Notes: generated by a model from the sequence alone, not told the origin. DNA of 26,412 nt from Beroe ovata (GCA_946803715.1 CAMPET010000282.1:53774-80185), one strand, 5' to 3'. Shown: positions 9,825 to 19,189, numbered from the stretch's first letter. Made by a program: numbers and translations.

Positions 9825-10835
9825 TTAGTTTCCATCATAACCTTGTTGGAACTTCAACTCCTTCTTAAGTTCCTTCGTACTATCTTGGGCCTGGACAACT
9901 TCCTTATAACCCGTTCCCTCTGCCTCAGGAACCCGACTCATATTGATAACCATATCATGGTAACTAGGGTAGTATTGCCATAGCAACCGCACAAAGTAAC
10001 CCCCGATCCGTGGATAGGTCATGGTTCCTGGCCGGGTCACATATGACTCGACCATGCCACGGGCACACTCATTCACATCACCAACGAGGAACTTGGGCAT
10101 CTCATCCAAGAATCCTGGTCTCAATTTCTCAAAGACAATTTCCAAATCTTTAGTGAGGATCAACCCGAATGCACCAACTGTAAGGGAAACCGGCGATTCC
10201 TTGGCAAGTAACTCTTGTTGTAAACTGTAGAAAAAGCCGTTCATAGCATGCTTGGTAGAAGCATACACAGAGTTAGCATACATGGGAACCTCCCCTGCCA
10301 TAGACGAAGTAAAGAACATGTGTCCGCTAGTGGACTCCAGATGAGGCAGTGCGTGGATCGCAAGCTCAATCTGACTGAGAAGGTTTATCCTGAATATCCT
10401 CTCCAAATACTCAGGTGACTGTTGATGGGGAAATGCCAGGAACGGACCGGATACCATGGCAGCATGGTTCGATACCAGGTAGTCCAGCTTTCCGAACCAT
10501 TCAACTGTCTGGGTGATCACAGAACCAGCATTTACTACATCGGAAAAGTCGTAAGAAATGGTCCGCACGTTTTCATTGCCTCGGTTTATCACTCCATCTC
10601 TTACTTTATCCAGCTTGTCCTGATTTCTTGCCACGAGAATCAGTTTGGTGCCAAACGGAGCCAGTTGGTACGCCATCTGTTCCCCAATGCCGCTGCTAGC
10701 GCCACAAATGAGGACAACTTTTCCCGCCAACTTTGAGTGGAGTTCACTGTCAGGTAAGGGCTGAGTAGGTTTGAGGAGGTAGTAAAAACCAGCTGCGACG
10801 AGCAGGATACATAGTGTTGTCTTGATATACATCAC
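9825..10835 (-). CDS. Intronless membrane-anchored short-chain dehydrogenase, 11-beta-HSD1-like
   Basis: A single 336-aa frame running from ATG at 10835 to TAA at 9825. Residues 4-22 form an N-terminal hydrophobic anchor (a second Met at position 2 is an equally possible start). The Rossmann cofactor motif is GASSGIGE (45-52); NADP preference is suggested by ARN at 69-71. The structural SNHA motif is at 122-125, catalytic Asn at 151 (RINLLSQ), catalytic Ser at 177/178 (FFTSSMAG), and YASTK at 191-195 gives catalytic Tyr and Lys. All catalytic residues of a classical SDR are present. Overall layout (anchor, SDR, short C-terminal tail) matches HSD11B1/HSD11B1L-type ER-bound oxidoreductases. Substrate cannot be deduced; many invertebrate members act on lipids or retinoids rather than glucocorticoids. 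The lack of introns beside intron-rich genes suggests possible retrocopy origin. A GATAAAAGG TATA-like stretch lies about 50 bp upstream on the minus strand. Confidence 0.9.
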   Translation of the reverse strand: MMYIKTTLCILLVAAGFYYLLKPTQPLPDSELHSKLAGKVVLICGASSGIGEQMAYQLAPFGTKLILVARNQDKLDKVRDGVINRGNENVRTISYDFSDVVNAGSVITQTVEWFGKLDYLVSNHAAMVSGPFLAFPHQQSPEYLERIFRINLLSQIELAIHALPHLESTSGHMFFTSSMAGEVPMYANSVYASTKHAMNGFFYSLQQELLAKESPVSLTVGAFGLILTKDLEIVFEKLRPGFLDEMPKFLVGDVNECARGMVESYVTRPGTMTYPRIGGYFVRLLWQYYPSYHDMVINMSRVPEAEGTGYKEVVQAQDSTKELKKELKFQQGYDGN

Positions 10836-11010
10836 TACCTTGACGGTGGAGGCAGGTAATAATAGTCATTCTCGAGCATAACATCCTTTTATCGGCGACA
10901 CAAAGAAAGAATGATAATATGGATACCCAACTACAAGAGCGAAAATGGTCACAAAAACGAAAATAGCATCGATGACGAAGTAAAAAATAAAAAATACGTT
11001 AAGGGTAAAC

Positions 11011-11224
11011 CTATTTCAATTCTGATTTAAATAAAACATCCAAAATCTGGAAAGTCTTGTCGAACATCGATGTAATTGTGTCTGATGGATGACAAATTTT
11101 AATCTCTGACACTTGGAGTGTACTTCCACCACCGATGTTAAGTCCAGTTCCGAGTTGTGAATCAGACTCAGAAAGCATGCTAGCTTGACACAGATCAATT
11201 CCTTTATAACTTCCGCACACACAA
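11011..11224 (-). CDS. Possible 3'-terminal exon of an unidentified gene
   Basis: On the minus strand a good acceptor (TGTGTTTCAG) at 11225-11226 opens an uninterrupted frame of about 70 aa to TAG at 11011. It includes VCGSYKGIDLCQASMLSESD and ends DVLFKSELK. Composition looks coding, with mixed polar and hydrophobic residues and no low complexity. No upstream exon is visible before the n at 11284, and I do not recognise the protein. It would lie just upstream of the SDR gene on the same strand. It could instead be a chance frame. Confidence 0.35.
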
Positions 11225-11506
11225 CTGAAACACACGACAATTTGTATTCATTACATGCTATCGTAAGGCTGGCTATCTAAGTANGACATACCGGCGTCCA
11301 AAGCCAGGTAATTTGTCAGCAAGTATTATAACAAGGTGTATCTGTGTCTCATGCAGAATTTGCTTTTTCCCGGCAATTCGATTGCAATGCTATAATGTGT
11401 CTAAACCGCTGTACTATGCGAAGCGGTATGCGTCAGTGCTGAAGTTATGCGAAGAGATGATTCCCAAGGGCGAAACTATATAATTCTTATGAATTCTATG
11501 TTACAG

Positions 11507-12035
11507 TGTGGACGCCTACTTCACGACCATGCCTGGTGATGATGACCAGAAACTGACAGACGCAAAGACGATGCAATACATCAGAATTGGTGAATTGGTC
11601 AAGGAAAATGTTACGGCAGAGACTCAACTGGTCGTTCTGTGAGTAGAGTCCTCCCTTTCCCACCCCATATTCCAATATTCACATTCAACCCATCTTTATC
11701 AGTATCACTCTACCTCTCTCACCTCCCTCCTCTCCACTCCTTCCACACACCACACATTCCACACATCCCTCACACTCCCTCCTCTCCACTCATTCCACAC
11801 ACCCTTCATTCCACACATCCCTCATACACCCTCTTTTCTCACCAATCATTCCGCAGTCCCATCTCTCTCTCTCTCTCCCTCTAATGCCCCCTCCTCTCCC
11901 AGGACACTGCCTGTGCCCCGTGACCACACCCCAGCCCGGCTGTACATGTCATGGCTGGAAACCCAGAGTGCAACACTACCCCCTATCCTGCTTCTCCGTG
12001 GTAACCAGCAGGATGCCCTCACCTTCTACTGCTAG
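11507..12035 (+). CDS. SLC12 cation-chloride cotransporter, C-terminal two exons (partial)
   Basis: Exons 11507-11638 and 11903-12035 join in phase 2, with GTGAGT donor and TCTCCCAG acceptor, and end at TAG (12033). The 86 aa include [40 protein letters not shown] and [18 protein letters not shown] at the very C-terminus. The order RLNE-like helix, then LTLP, then LYM.WLE, then PP.LL.RGN, then LTFY is diagnostic of the cytoplasmic C-terminal domain of Na-(K)-Cl cotransporters (NKCC/NCC branch of SLC12). These carry chloride with sodium and potassium across the plasma membrane for volume and ion control. The first exon begins with one nucleotide completing an upstream codon, so more exons precede; they are not found before the n at 11284. 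The intron (11639-11902) is a CT/CA-rich low-complexity tract. Confidence 0.87.
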
Positions 12036-12815
12036 CAATGTAATATGTGACTATGTGAGCGCCGTGTGAGTAGTGAGTACATCACTTCAGAGTAGTGAGT
12101 ACCTTCATGATTTGGACCTGTTTCTGTTGACACTTAGGAGAGGACAAAGTGACAGATGATTTAGTTTATTATCATTAGGATGAAATTTTATAGTTTCTGG
12201 ATCCGATGTAGAATGGGGTCACTATTTCCATAGTAACGTAGTGGTACTGATAGCAATACACATTTTGAGGTCCTCGGCAAAGGAATCGGTTATGTGTTGT
12301 GATCCCCAATTTTAGTCGGATTCCATGGAATTGAGTGCACGCTTTTTATTTTGTAATATTTGTATTTTGTATGCTCTTATGTGAAGCAATCTCAATTATC
12401 TTAAAAGCTAATTTGAGCGGTGAGAACGTCATAACAATAAGTTTGCGGACATTGTTGAAAGTCTGATACTTGATAGTGTAGATAGATAGTTTGCTATTAT
12501 TATTTAGAGGCATATTAAAATGGCTTTCGAAGGGCATCGTGAATGAAAAATGCCCACTATAATACTCTTCAAATAGGAGAGGTGCTATGTTGTTGAATTA
12601 GGGTTGTCCAACCTAAAATGTAGGGAAAAGTTGTGCCAGCGTTCTTGGTTTGTATTTGCATTAATTGGTGGAGTCGAAGGAAAGTACATATCCAAATCCT
12701 GTCTTTATACCCGTGTTCACAATAAATCTTTTTCAGCAAGATTTGTACATGTTGGACAGTTCATATTTTATGCGAGCATCTCTCGGAGGTTTATTCTTTG
12801 TTTTAAAACTTCTTT
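12036..12815. other. 3' flank of SLC12 gene; no gene seen
   Basis: AT-rich sequence without recognisable exons. The repeated GAGTAGTGAGTAC around 12070-12102 is a short direct repeat just after the SLC12 stop. A 126-aa frame at 12604-12984 overlaps the TIR element starting at 12816 and resembles nothing known to me, so it is not called as a gene. Confidence 0.45.
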
Positions 12816-13197
12816 GGGAGCCGTCACATATGACGTCATTTTTTGCCCTTTTTTTGACCCCTGGTCATCTTTCCCTTACCCGCACCCCAATACTGACGTC
12901 ATCATTTGCCAAACCCTCTCAATTTTGCAAATCAAAATTGGGTGTTATCTGTTCAGAATAATGATGCACATTATCACAATCTGATATTGTTTTTGTGGTC
13001 AGAACCCCATGTATCACCTTAGTTGGATAAAAGCACGAATCGAAAAAAAACATTAATTTCAAAATTTTCTGGAAAAAAAACACAAAAATTGCTGACGTCA
13101 TCAAAGCCAAAACCCCTACCCTCCCCCTGTCATCTTCTGTCATCATTTGGAAACCCCCCCCCTCTTGCTGATGACGTGATATTATGTGATGGCTCCC
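12816..13197. mobile_element. Possible non-autonomous TIR element (~382 bp)
   Basis: The left end GGGAGCCGTCACATATGACG and the right end, read on the opposite strand (GGGAGCCATCACATAATATC), form imperfect terminal inverted repeats of about 25-30 bp including ACGTCAT. TTT flanks both ends and could be a 3-bp target duplication. Internal direct repeats CTGACGTCATCA at about 12892 and 13092 are present. No transposase frame was recognised. Part of its right end is also carried in the mirror arm ending at 14031. Confidence 0.45.
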
Positions 13198-14031
13198 TTT
13201 TCTCCTATGATTTTTAATCTTAGCGTAGTTAAATAATGAGGAACTGGAATTATAACCTAGACACGGATTAATATTATTACGTTGGAGAGATATTTATCAA
13301 AAGCTAGAGTAATTTCAATTAGCATATTATGTGTTAACATGTAGGTTTTGTTTGTTTTATTATAGTCAAAAACAATTGAAATTGTTTGGGTTTCGCAGCC
13401 ACTTTGTACCTCTCCTAAAATAAAGAAATTATGTGATAGGAACTTAGTTCCTCGCCCGTCCGTGGCGGTGCCATTTTGTCGCAAGAACTCACCTCGAATA
13501 TAGGAACCTTGCTTTCTGGAAGTTTCACAAGTGGCAAGCTCAAATTGATGATTTAAGGCGTGTATCAGCCTGTTTTTTATGATAGAGCCAATAGCAATAA
13601 CTAATTGATATCATTCGAGCATAAGGTTATCAGGGCGAGTTTCTTTCCTGTAACTCCAGCTCACCGCCACGGACGGGCGAGGAACTAAGTTCCTATCACA
13701 TAATTTCTTTATTTTAGGAGAGGTACAAAGTGGCTGCGAAACCCAAACAATTTCAATTGTTTTTGACTATAATAAAACAAACAAAACCTACATGTTAACA
13801 CATAATATGCTAATTGAAATTACTCTAGCTTTTGATAAATATCTCTCCAACGTAATAATATTAATCCGTGTCTAGGTTATAATTCCAGTTCCTCATTATT
13901 TAACTACGCTAAGATTAAAAATCATAGGAGAAAAGGGAGCCATCACATAATATCACGTCATCAGCAAGAGGGGGGGGGGTTCCAAATGATGACAGAAGAT
14001 GACAGGGGGAGGGTAGGGGTTTTGGCTTTGA
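13101..14031. repeat. Near-perfect 370-bp inverted repeat with 191-bp loop
   Basis: Left arm 13101-13470 pairs with right arm 13662-14031 without any gap; paired coordinates always sum to 27132. One difference was noticed, at the edge of the C/G homopolymer near 13153/13979. The inner part of each arm is the TIR of the MITE at 13363-13769, and the outer ~260 bp is ordinary flanking DNA plus part of the TIR element at 12816-13197. The right arm stops exactly at the n at 14032. Confidence 0.9.
13363..13769. mobile_element. Foldback MITE, copy 1 (~407 bp), TA-flanked
   Basis: The ends are TAGTCAAAAACAATTGAAAT and its inverse, each preceded or followed by TA. TIRs are about 108 bp (13363-13470 and 13662-13769), with a roughly 190-bp centre and no coding frame. 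A second copy sits at 18657-19024. TA flanks and lack of a transposase suggest a Tc1/mariner-type non-autonomous element (inference). Confidence 0.8.
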
Positions 14032-14032
14032 N

Positions 14033-14111
14033 TTAGGGCTGGCAAGCGCGTTTTTGAAAACACGCTGAATGAATTCACCACTACTTTGGAAGTTCATATC
14101 ACTTCGAACCA
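14033..14111 (-). repeat. Dispersed ~75-bp repeat, copy 1
   Basis: TTAGGGCTGGCAAGCGCGTT and the following bases to CACTTCGAACC closely match 20206-20280. On the minus strand it begins GGTTCGAAG, which loosely resembles a Pol III B box, so a SINE-like origin is possible but unproven. It starts directly after the n at 14032. Confidence 0.65.
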
Positions 14112-14338
14112 TTTATAAAAGAGTTGAAAATTGAAAAAGAGGAAAGCCGTGCATGAGCAGCAACCCGGCTAGAATAAATTGAGATTAACCCCACTCACGA
14201 TACTTAAAACGCAAGGAACTGTGTTATCGTATTACTATTCACTAATCGTTAACGAACGCGGCTGTGAATGTGCCGAACAGAACCAAGGGCGTTGGAAGGA
14301 GGAAATGAAGTCGAAAAAACATGCTAGTTTTGCGGACG
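14112..14338. other. No gene seen
   Basis: Unique-looking intergenic sequence between the dispersed repeat and the downstream side of the SLC35G-like gene. No exon or repeat recognised. Confidence 0.4.
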
Positions 14339-14542
14339 TCATTTAATAACGACCTTCACCGTAGATCCGATAAGTTGAACTTGAGAATGTTCCCAGGGGG
14401 AGCTGGCGATACTCTGGACATATTCTGTCCAGAACTTGTTCATATGATGCTTAATGTTTATATCAATATCAAATGCTGTACCAATACCTAAACCTTCATA
14501 GTACTTGTCCCTTGCTACCAGTAAACAGTGTTTCATTCTCAA
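14339..14542 (-). CDS. Unassigned short open frame downstream of the SLC35G-like gene
   Basis: A minus-strand frame of 67 codons ends with TAA at 14339. A TTACTGGTAG acceptor-like sequence near 14520 would open it at RDKYYEGLGIGTAFDI, and it ends QVQLIGSTVKVVIK. The composition is plausible for protein, but it lies only about 30 bp beyond the stop codon of the SLC35G-like gene. It is therefore either 3' UTR of that gene, an alternative last exon, or a chance frame. Family not recognised. Confidence 0.22.
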   Translation of the reverse strand: MRMKHCLLVARDKYYEGLGIGTAFDIDINIKHHMNKFWTEYVQSIASSPWEHSQVQLIGSTVKVVIK

Positions 14543-14574
14543 CCATTTATATCACAAACACAATGTCTCTCCCA

Positions 14575-15950
14575 CTACTCATTTTCCTGATCGGTGATGA
14601 GTTTCTCCCCTCCTAATTCCCCCGATGGAGCACTATAATAGATATTCCCCACGGCACTGCCCAGGGTGGCAGTCACCACCAGTGCACACCCCAGCAATGA
14701 GAGGGGGGAGTAGGAGTGGTGGAATAGGAGCGTGTCCATCAGGAATGTAATGAGGATGTCTATGTTGCGCACCAGGGCAACCGGAGCAGGTTGCTCGTGT
14801 TGTAGAGCAACATTCAGACTGAAACTACCTGTATGGTATTGTGGTGATATTTGACTTCATTTACTCTGCAATGAGACATGTTGCCAGCCAAATAACATCT
14901 CCTAGTTGTACTTTATATACAGCAGTAAGGAAACATTGTTTTTGCAATACCTGTCACAGCAAAAACACTGACGGCAAGTAGCCACACCCACTGATCTGTG
15001 TTGATAGTTTCCCGCGGACTCTGTAGAAAATGGGGAAGTTGCATAACACACACCAAGGCACTCAGACACACATTGCTGACTCCCAGATAGAATACTGGAA
15101 TCACGAAGTGTGCGTTGATCTGTCTGAACATGTTGCAACAAATTAATTACAGAAGAGCTACAAATCTGTGGAGCAACTCTCGCAATATCGAGCAATAGCA
15201 ATTAATAAGCTTAAGCTGACATCACACCAAACTTTCAAATTCAATTCTCTTAGCTTTCTCTCTCTATGTCTATCAGAAAAACCACTATCACCGCAACCAA
15301 ATCTGAAAGTCAAATTCGAATCCGGAAGTAAATCAATGAGAAGCCCCTGCACTGTGCACAATACCTATAAATTACCTGACAATGATGAAGGTTGCGCCGG
15401 TTACGGCTGTGGCGATAGAAACCACCAGATAACCCATGATATTGTCCCACCACGGTGTGGTTGTTATCTCGTCATGATGGGCATGAAGTGGATCACCGCT
15501 CATAACATCACCATAGTGTGTGATGAGCAGAACCCCACCACTACACACCACGCCACACACCACTGTTACCATGGAAATATGAGATCGCAAGAACACACGC
15601 TCCATCGCTGCCACAAACAGGGGACACGTTGAAATGATAACTGTGGCCGCTCCAAGGGGGATGACTTTGAATGAGAAGTAAATTCCGTAGATAGCCAGGA
15701 AGCCGAGTACCCCAAACCCGACAAGAGGGAGCACTTTACCATGACCACTGTACAGGAGATGCTCGTGCCACAGACAGGAATTGAGAATCACTGCAGCACA
15801 GGACTGAACAACTGACCGCACGAGTAGAATGAGGGACAGGGGAAGGGTAACACACATCTTCACACACAGTGAAGCCAGGGCAAAGCAAACTCCCGATAGT
15901 GCAGTGAAGACAAGGGCCAGGACCTTGCCATGGGAAGCCATGTTTCGCAA
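14575..15950 (-). CDS. EamA/DMT-family transporter, SLC35G-like, 3 exons
   Basis: Exons 15376-15950, 14951-15123 and 14575-14828 (TAG) join in phase with GT-AG introns to 1002 nt, 333 aa. A very hydrophobic protein with about ten predicted membrane segments begins KVLALVFTALSGVCFALASL and continues through LPLVGFGVLGFLAIYGIYFS and VIPLGAATVIISTCPLFVAA (EamA repeat 1, with the typical FxxxKxxPLGxA pattern). The second repeat includes NVALQHEQPAPVALVRNIDI and LLGCALVVTATLGSAVGNIY, equivalent to the A-L-Q-E-K-A-GPVA...MD region of SLC35G1. Length is close to SLC35G1 (about 365 aa). The start could be Met1 or Met4 (MASHGK). Substrate is unknown; the family is of uncertain specificity in membranes. 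A His/Asp-rich loop (DPLHAHHDE) precedes repeat 2. Confidence 0.88.
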
Positions 15951-16521
15951 ATCTGGGAAGGTTCAGGTATGAATTGGGAGGGTCATTTACTCGAGTCCCG
16001 ACGTAACTGGTGGAGAGGAACAAGGATGAATCCAACTTGTTCAAATGTCCTGAGCAATGGCCTGGGTAAGCTCAACCAAAACCATAGCGATAACTCGATT
16101 GCCATACCCCACCACAGTGGTTGGGCATTATTAATTTCATCTTCAATCTTACACGACAAAAGTTGCAGGTATTATGTGAGAATATAATGAATAGCACAAG
16201 CTACCACAGGTATAGCACATGCAACGCGAGAGGGAAAGCCTCAGACATGCAATTTCCAGTTGAAATTCCAGTGGTCTCATGTGCAACTGTGGTTTATTAA
16301 ATGTTCGAGCATTCGGCCCGAACCAGCAAATTGGAAGCGATCTGTAAGAATCTGGGGGTATCATATCACATTTAGTATTGAGCATTCCCTCAATAATAGG
16401 ATCTGCTATACTAAAACTTTCACATGTGGCTAGAAACCAGCTTCGTTATGAAGTGATTATATAAAGTTCATATAATCAAGTGGGAACTGATTTGAGTGAT
16501 TTTGATTGAAGACCTTAAATC
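15951..16521. other. 5' flank of SLC35G-like gene; no gene seen
   Basis: Presumably contains the 5' UTR and promoter of the minus-strand transporter. No exon recognised. A perfect 9-bp inverted repeat TGATTATAT/ATATAATCA lies at about 16454-16478. Confidence 0.4.
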
Positions 16522-16668
16522 ATGGTTAAGGGGGGACCACTCAGAGTCACAAAAGTGATCAAATCATACAATGAGATTCCATATCAATGTGGGATTGTGC
16601 TGCAGTGTCGCACTCGCAGTGATTCTGGTGCTACAGTCCGTGAACTGATCACGCGCTATAAGCTATGA
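16522..16668 (+). CDS. 48-aa open frame, possible fragment of a Ras-association-like domain
   Basis: ATG at 16522 opens a frame ending TGA at 16668. It reads MVKGGPLRVTKVIKSYNEIP, then GIVLQCRTRSDSGATVRELI, then TRYKL. The pattern LRV..., then beta strand, then (T/S)..ATV.ELI.RYKL resembles the first half of RA domains (V-x-V then T-T-A-x-x-V-I-x-x-x-L-x-K-Y-x-L). No GT donor follows, so it may be a short gene, a terminal exon, a pseudogene fragment or coincidence. Neighbours give no support. Confidence 0.25.
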   Translation: MVKGGPLRVTKVIKSYNEIPYQCGIVLQCRTRSDSGATVRELITRYKL

Positions 16669-17052
16669 TACCCACCAATTTCCTCACACTTCACTGATTG
16701 GATGCCCTTCAATTCCATGCACACGTATACAATTCATGTGCATAAAATTATATTTATAATAATGTTATTTAGGTATCTCATAAGCCCCCGAATATACTTA
16801 ATTACGAATCGAAATTTAGTATAAAAGTAATTCGAGCAAACTTTAAACTTGTGCGATTACAAAAAGTAAAACTTAACTGCCATATCTGTCTGCCCAACAT
16901 CACCAGTAATCAATGACACGTGCATTGCGCCTATGATCAATCAACCTGAGTTTTTGCTCTAAACTTTAAAAAACTGATTATCCCAGTATATTGTTGAATT
17001 TAAATGAAAGTACTATAAACGGATATGCTTACAGCTGAAGGTGTTAACATTC

Positions 17053-17692
17053 CTACACTCCGTGCCACAGTGGAATGGTAACGTCATCAGACGTATCTGC
17101 ATCATTTCCCTGCAAATTTGAGACAATTCAGACTCCCACATGATCTCTTCTCAGTTCTTACTTATAAGTTATAGCTCTTACTTATAGTTCTTACTTATAG
17201 TTCTTACTTATAGTTCTTACTTATAAGTTATAGCTCTATCTAGGCAGTATCCGCCCCATTCTGAACTTGCCAAGCCTATTTGGACTCGAGTAACTCATGG
17301 ACTTATATGGAGTACCACTAGGAGTTAGATGAAGATAGATGTATGCACTTACTGTGATGTATTGGACCCTCATGTGCGTTGAGTTTGCCGTGATATACTG
17401 GTATCCGTACCTGTCGCTATACTGAACTTCTGACCTGAGGGGATAAAAACATTGTTGAAACCCATAGATTGCCGAGTTGGGGTGAAATGGGATGCCTAAA
17501 CCTGAAACTTATCAAGACCAGTTCAAATTATTCATGATCACACATGATCACACACATGATCACACAAACCATGGATTTTTGAGGAAAGGCTCAGTCTGTA
17601 GCTCGAATCCTGCAGATCCCACGACTACATAGACTGTTCCCGTCCCGGGCTTAACACATTTGCCCCCAACAACAGGACAAGTTCTCTCGTAA
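17053..17692 (-). CDS. Purple acid phosphatase (ACP7-like), C-terminal three exons (partial)
   Basis: Three short minus-strand exons, 17570-17692, 17353-17434 and 17053-17109 (TAG), join perfectly in phase through GT-AG introns. They give YERTCPVVGGKCVKPGTGTV, a segment containing YVVVGSAGFELQTEPFLKNP, a middle exon containing SDRYGYQYITANSTHMRVQY and the terminal DDVTIPLWHGV. In purple acid phosphatases the GHxH(S)YER metal-binding motif is followed by a strand-rich VxxVxGxAG segment. Then comes the C-terminal domain with YGYxxxxxxNxTHL, a few residues and D.x.I. All of these are visible except the GHxHS part, which would end the missing upstream exon. The enzyme is a secreted or lysosomal di-metal phosphomonoesterase. 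Upstream exons were not found before the n at 18481. Each exon is under 45 codons. Confidence 0.78.
17155..17240 (+). repeat. 13-bp tandem repeat with inverted symmetry in a phosphatase intron
   Basis: Copies of TAGTTCTTACTTA are flanked on both sides by ACTTATAAGTTATAGCTC. It lies inside the intron between the last two exons of the purple acid phosphatase gene. Confidence 0.8.
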
Positions 17693-18480
17693 CTGCGGAA
17701 AATTCTTGCTATACTTATAAGTTATACTTGCTATCGTCATGAATGAGGATAGCGAATGAGGATAGCGAAATTTCTTTAGATGATGGGAAAAACAGATCAT
17801 CTTTGAATTACTCTATGAATTGAGTGAATACTAATAGTGATATAACTAATGTGCCATAACTTTTACTTATAATACCTTTTGTTTATAATGTCATATTCCT
17901 GATCCCGAATCATGAAAACTATCCTTCATTCAATTTCACCGACTTGTTTGTGTTTTCTACAGTAACAGTGCTGACAATAAGGCTAGTTAATAATAACTGT
18001 TTTGCGAGGTTCCATTTGGCCAGCGCCCATTTGGCATGCGTCAGCAAATCAAATGTTTAAGTTGAATGAATCAAGAGTTAAATAAGTAAATTTACCAACG
18101 CCATAGCAGTTAAAGACCAGGAGAAGCGAAGACCTCCATTCAAACTTGTCGACGTGCATTAGCAATGGCAATTTGGATTATAGTATCCAACCCAATTTTC
18201 TTGAATTCGCCATATTTATTTAGAAATTGCTGTTGCAAGATAATACCAGTCAAGATGGTACATAATAGTAAATCTTAGGAGAAGTTATCCCCTAAGGTAA
18301 ACACCGTGATAATTCTCTGCATGTTGCATGACGGTGATAATTATATCACCCCATCATTAGACTCTGATGCCGAGCTCAGTTTGTGTCAACAGGATCTGCC
18401 TTTCGAGTCTCGGAAACTGGTACCATGCGATTAACACGTTTATTTATCATTGTATTGATTTCGATCCCAAGTGCTCTCGC
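17693..18480. other. Probable intron or upstream region of the acid phosphatase; no exon seen
   Basis: The next upstream exon should end in a metal-ligand motif read on the minus strand, but none is recognisable here. Short direct repeats occur (GAATGAGGATAGC at 17741-17768). The interval ends at the n at 18481, where the missing exons may be lost. Confidence 0.4.
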
Positions 18481-18511
18481 NCACTAACTGATGTCATCAT
18501 ATCACTTGTCA

Positions 18512-18639
18512 TTAATTGAAGATGGTGGGGTTGCAGTGACCAACAACATCAGCGAAAGTCTTGTTGAAAGACTCGCAGTAGTTGTTTGTCCTTCCCATCC
18601 CGGACTCCGAATTGAAATTCGGTGGAAATGTAATTTTAA
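18512..18639 (-). pseudogene. Fragment resembling a MULE-type transposase C-terminal region
   Basis: On the minus strand a short open frame ends at TAA 18512. It contains GRTNNYCESFNKTFADVVGH and then CNPTIF. The pattern RTNN..E.fH..f.......HP.IW is a recurrent C-terminal signature of MULE/FLYWCH-associated transposases in animal genomes. Here H is N in the FN position and W is F. The fragment is cut off by the MITE starting at 18655 and by the n at 18481, so it is a relic at best. Confidence 0.35.
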
Positions 18640-18656
18640 TCAGTATTGATTAATTA

Positions 18657-19024
18657 TAGTCAAAAACAATTGAAATTGTTTGGGTTTCGCAGCCACTTAG
18701 TAGCTCCCCTAAAATACTGTGATAAGTATGACCTTAGTACCTCGCCCATCCGTTGCGGTGCCATTTCGTTGCAAGACTCACCTCGAATATCAGAACCATG
18801 CATTCTGGAAGTTCCGCAATCGGCAAGCTAAAAATTGATGATGTTTGGCGTGTATCTGCCTAAATGATGCCCTTCGAACATAATAGTATCAGGCTGAGTT
18901 TCTTTCCTGTAACTGCAGCTCACCGCCACGGATGGGCGAGGAACTAAGCTCATACTTATCACAGTATTTTAGGGGAACTACTAAGTGGCTGCGAAACCCA
19001 AACAATTTCAATTGTTTTTGACTA
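18657..19024. mobile_element. Foldback MITE, copy 2 (~368 bp), TA-flanked
   Basis: Same TIR start TAGTCAAAAACAATTGAAAT and same central sequences (CACCTCGAATAT, TTTCTTTCCTGTAACT) as the copy at 13363-13769. The roughly 107-bp TIRs differ from each other at about four positions, and TA lies at both borders. Unlike copy 1, the flanks are not mirror images. No coding frame. Confidence 0.85.
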
Positions 19025-19189
19025 TAATATCACTCATTTTCGTGGCAGCTAAGTGGATTGCTAAATTGACTAAAGTCTTGAGCACGCGCATGTGTTCAGC
19101 TTTCATTTCCAGTTTCGATCACTGTATCCCACTTTATTTGTTTGACCACTGTTTAGTGTTTATTTGTTTGACGCGCAGTACCATTTCCC

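Noticed and set aside
12604-12984. 126-aa frame as a gene
   Set aside because: It crosses the border of a candidate TIR element, has no recognisable domain and an overlapping frame of similar length. Repeat-derived coding is more likely.
15168-15632. 154-aa plus-strand frame
   Set aside because: Antisense shadow of SLC35G-like exon 1 and the adjoining intron; no recognisable domain.
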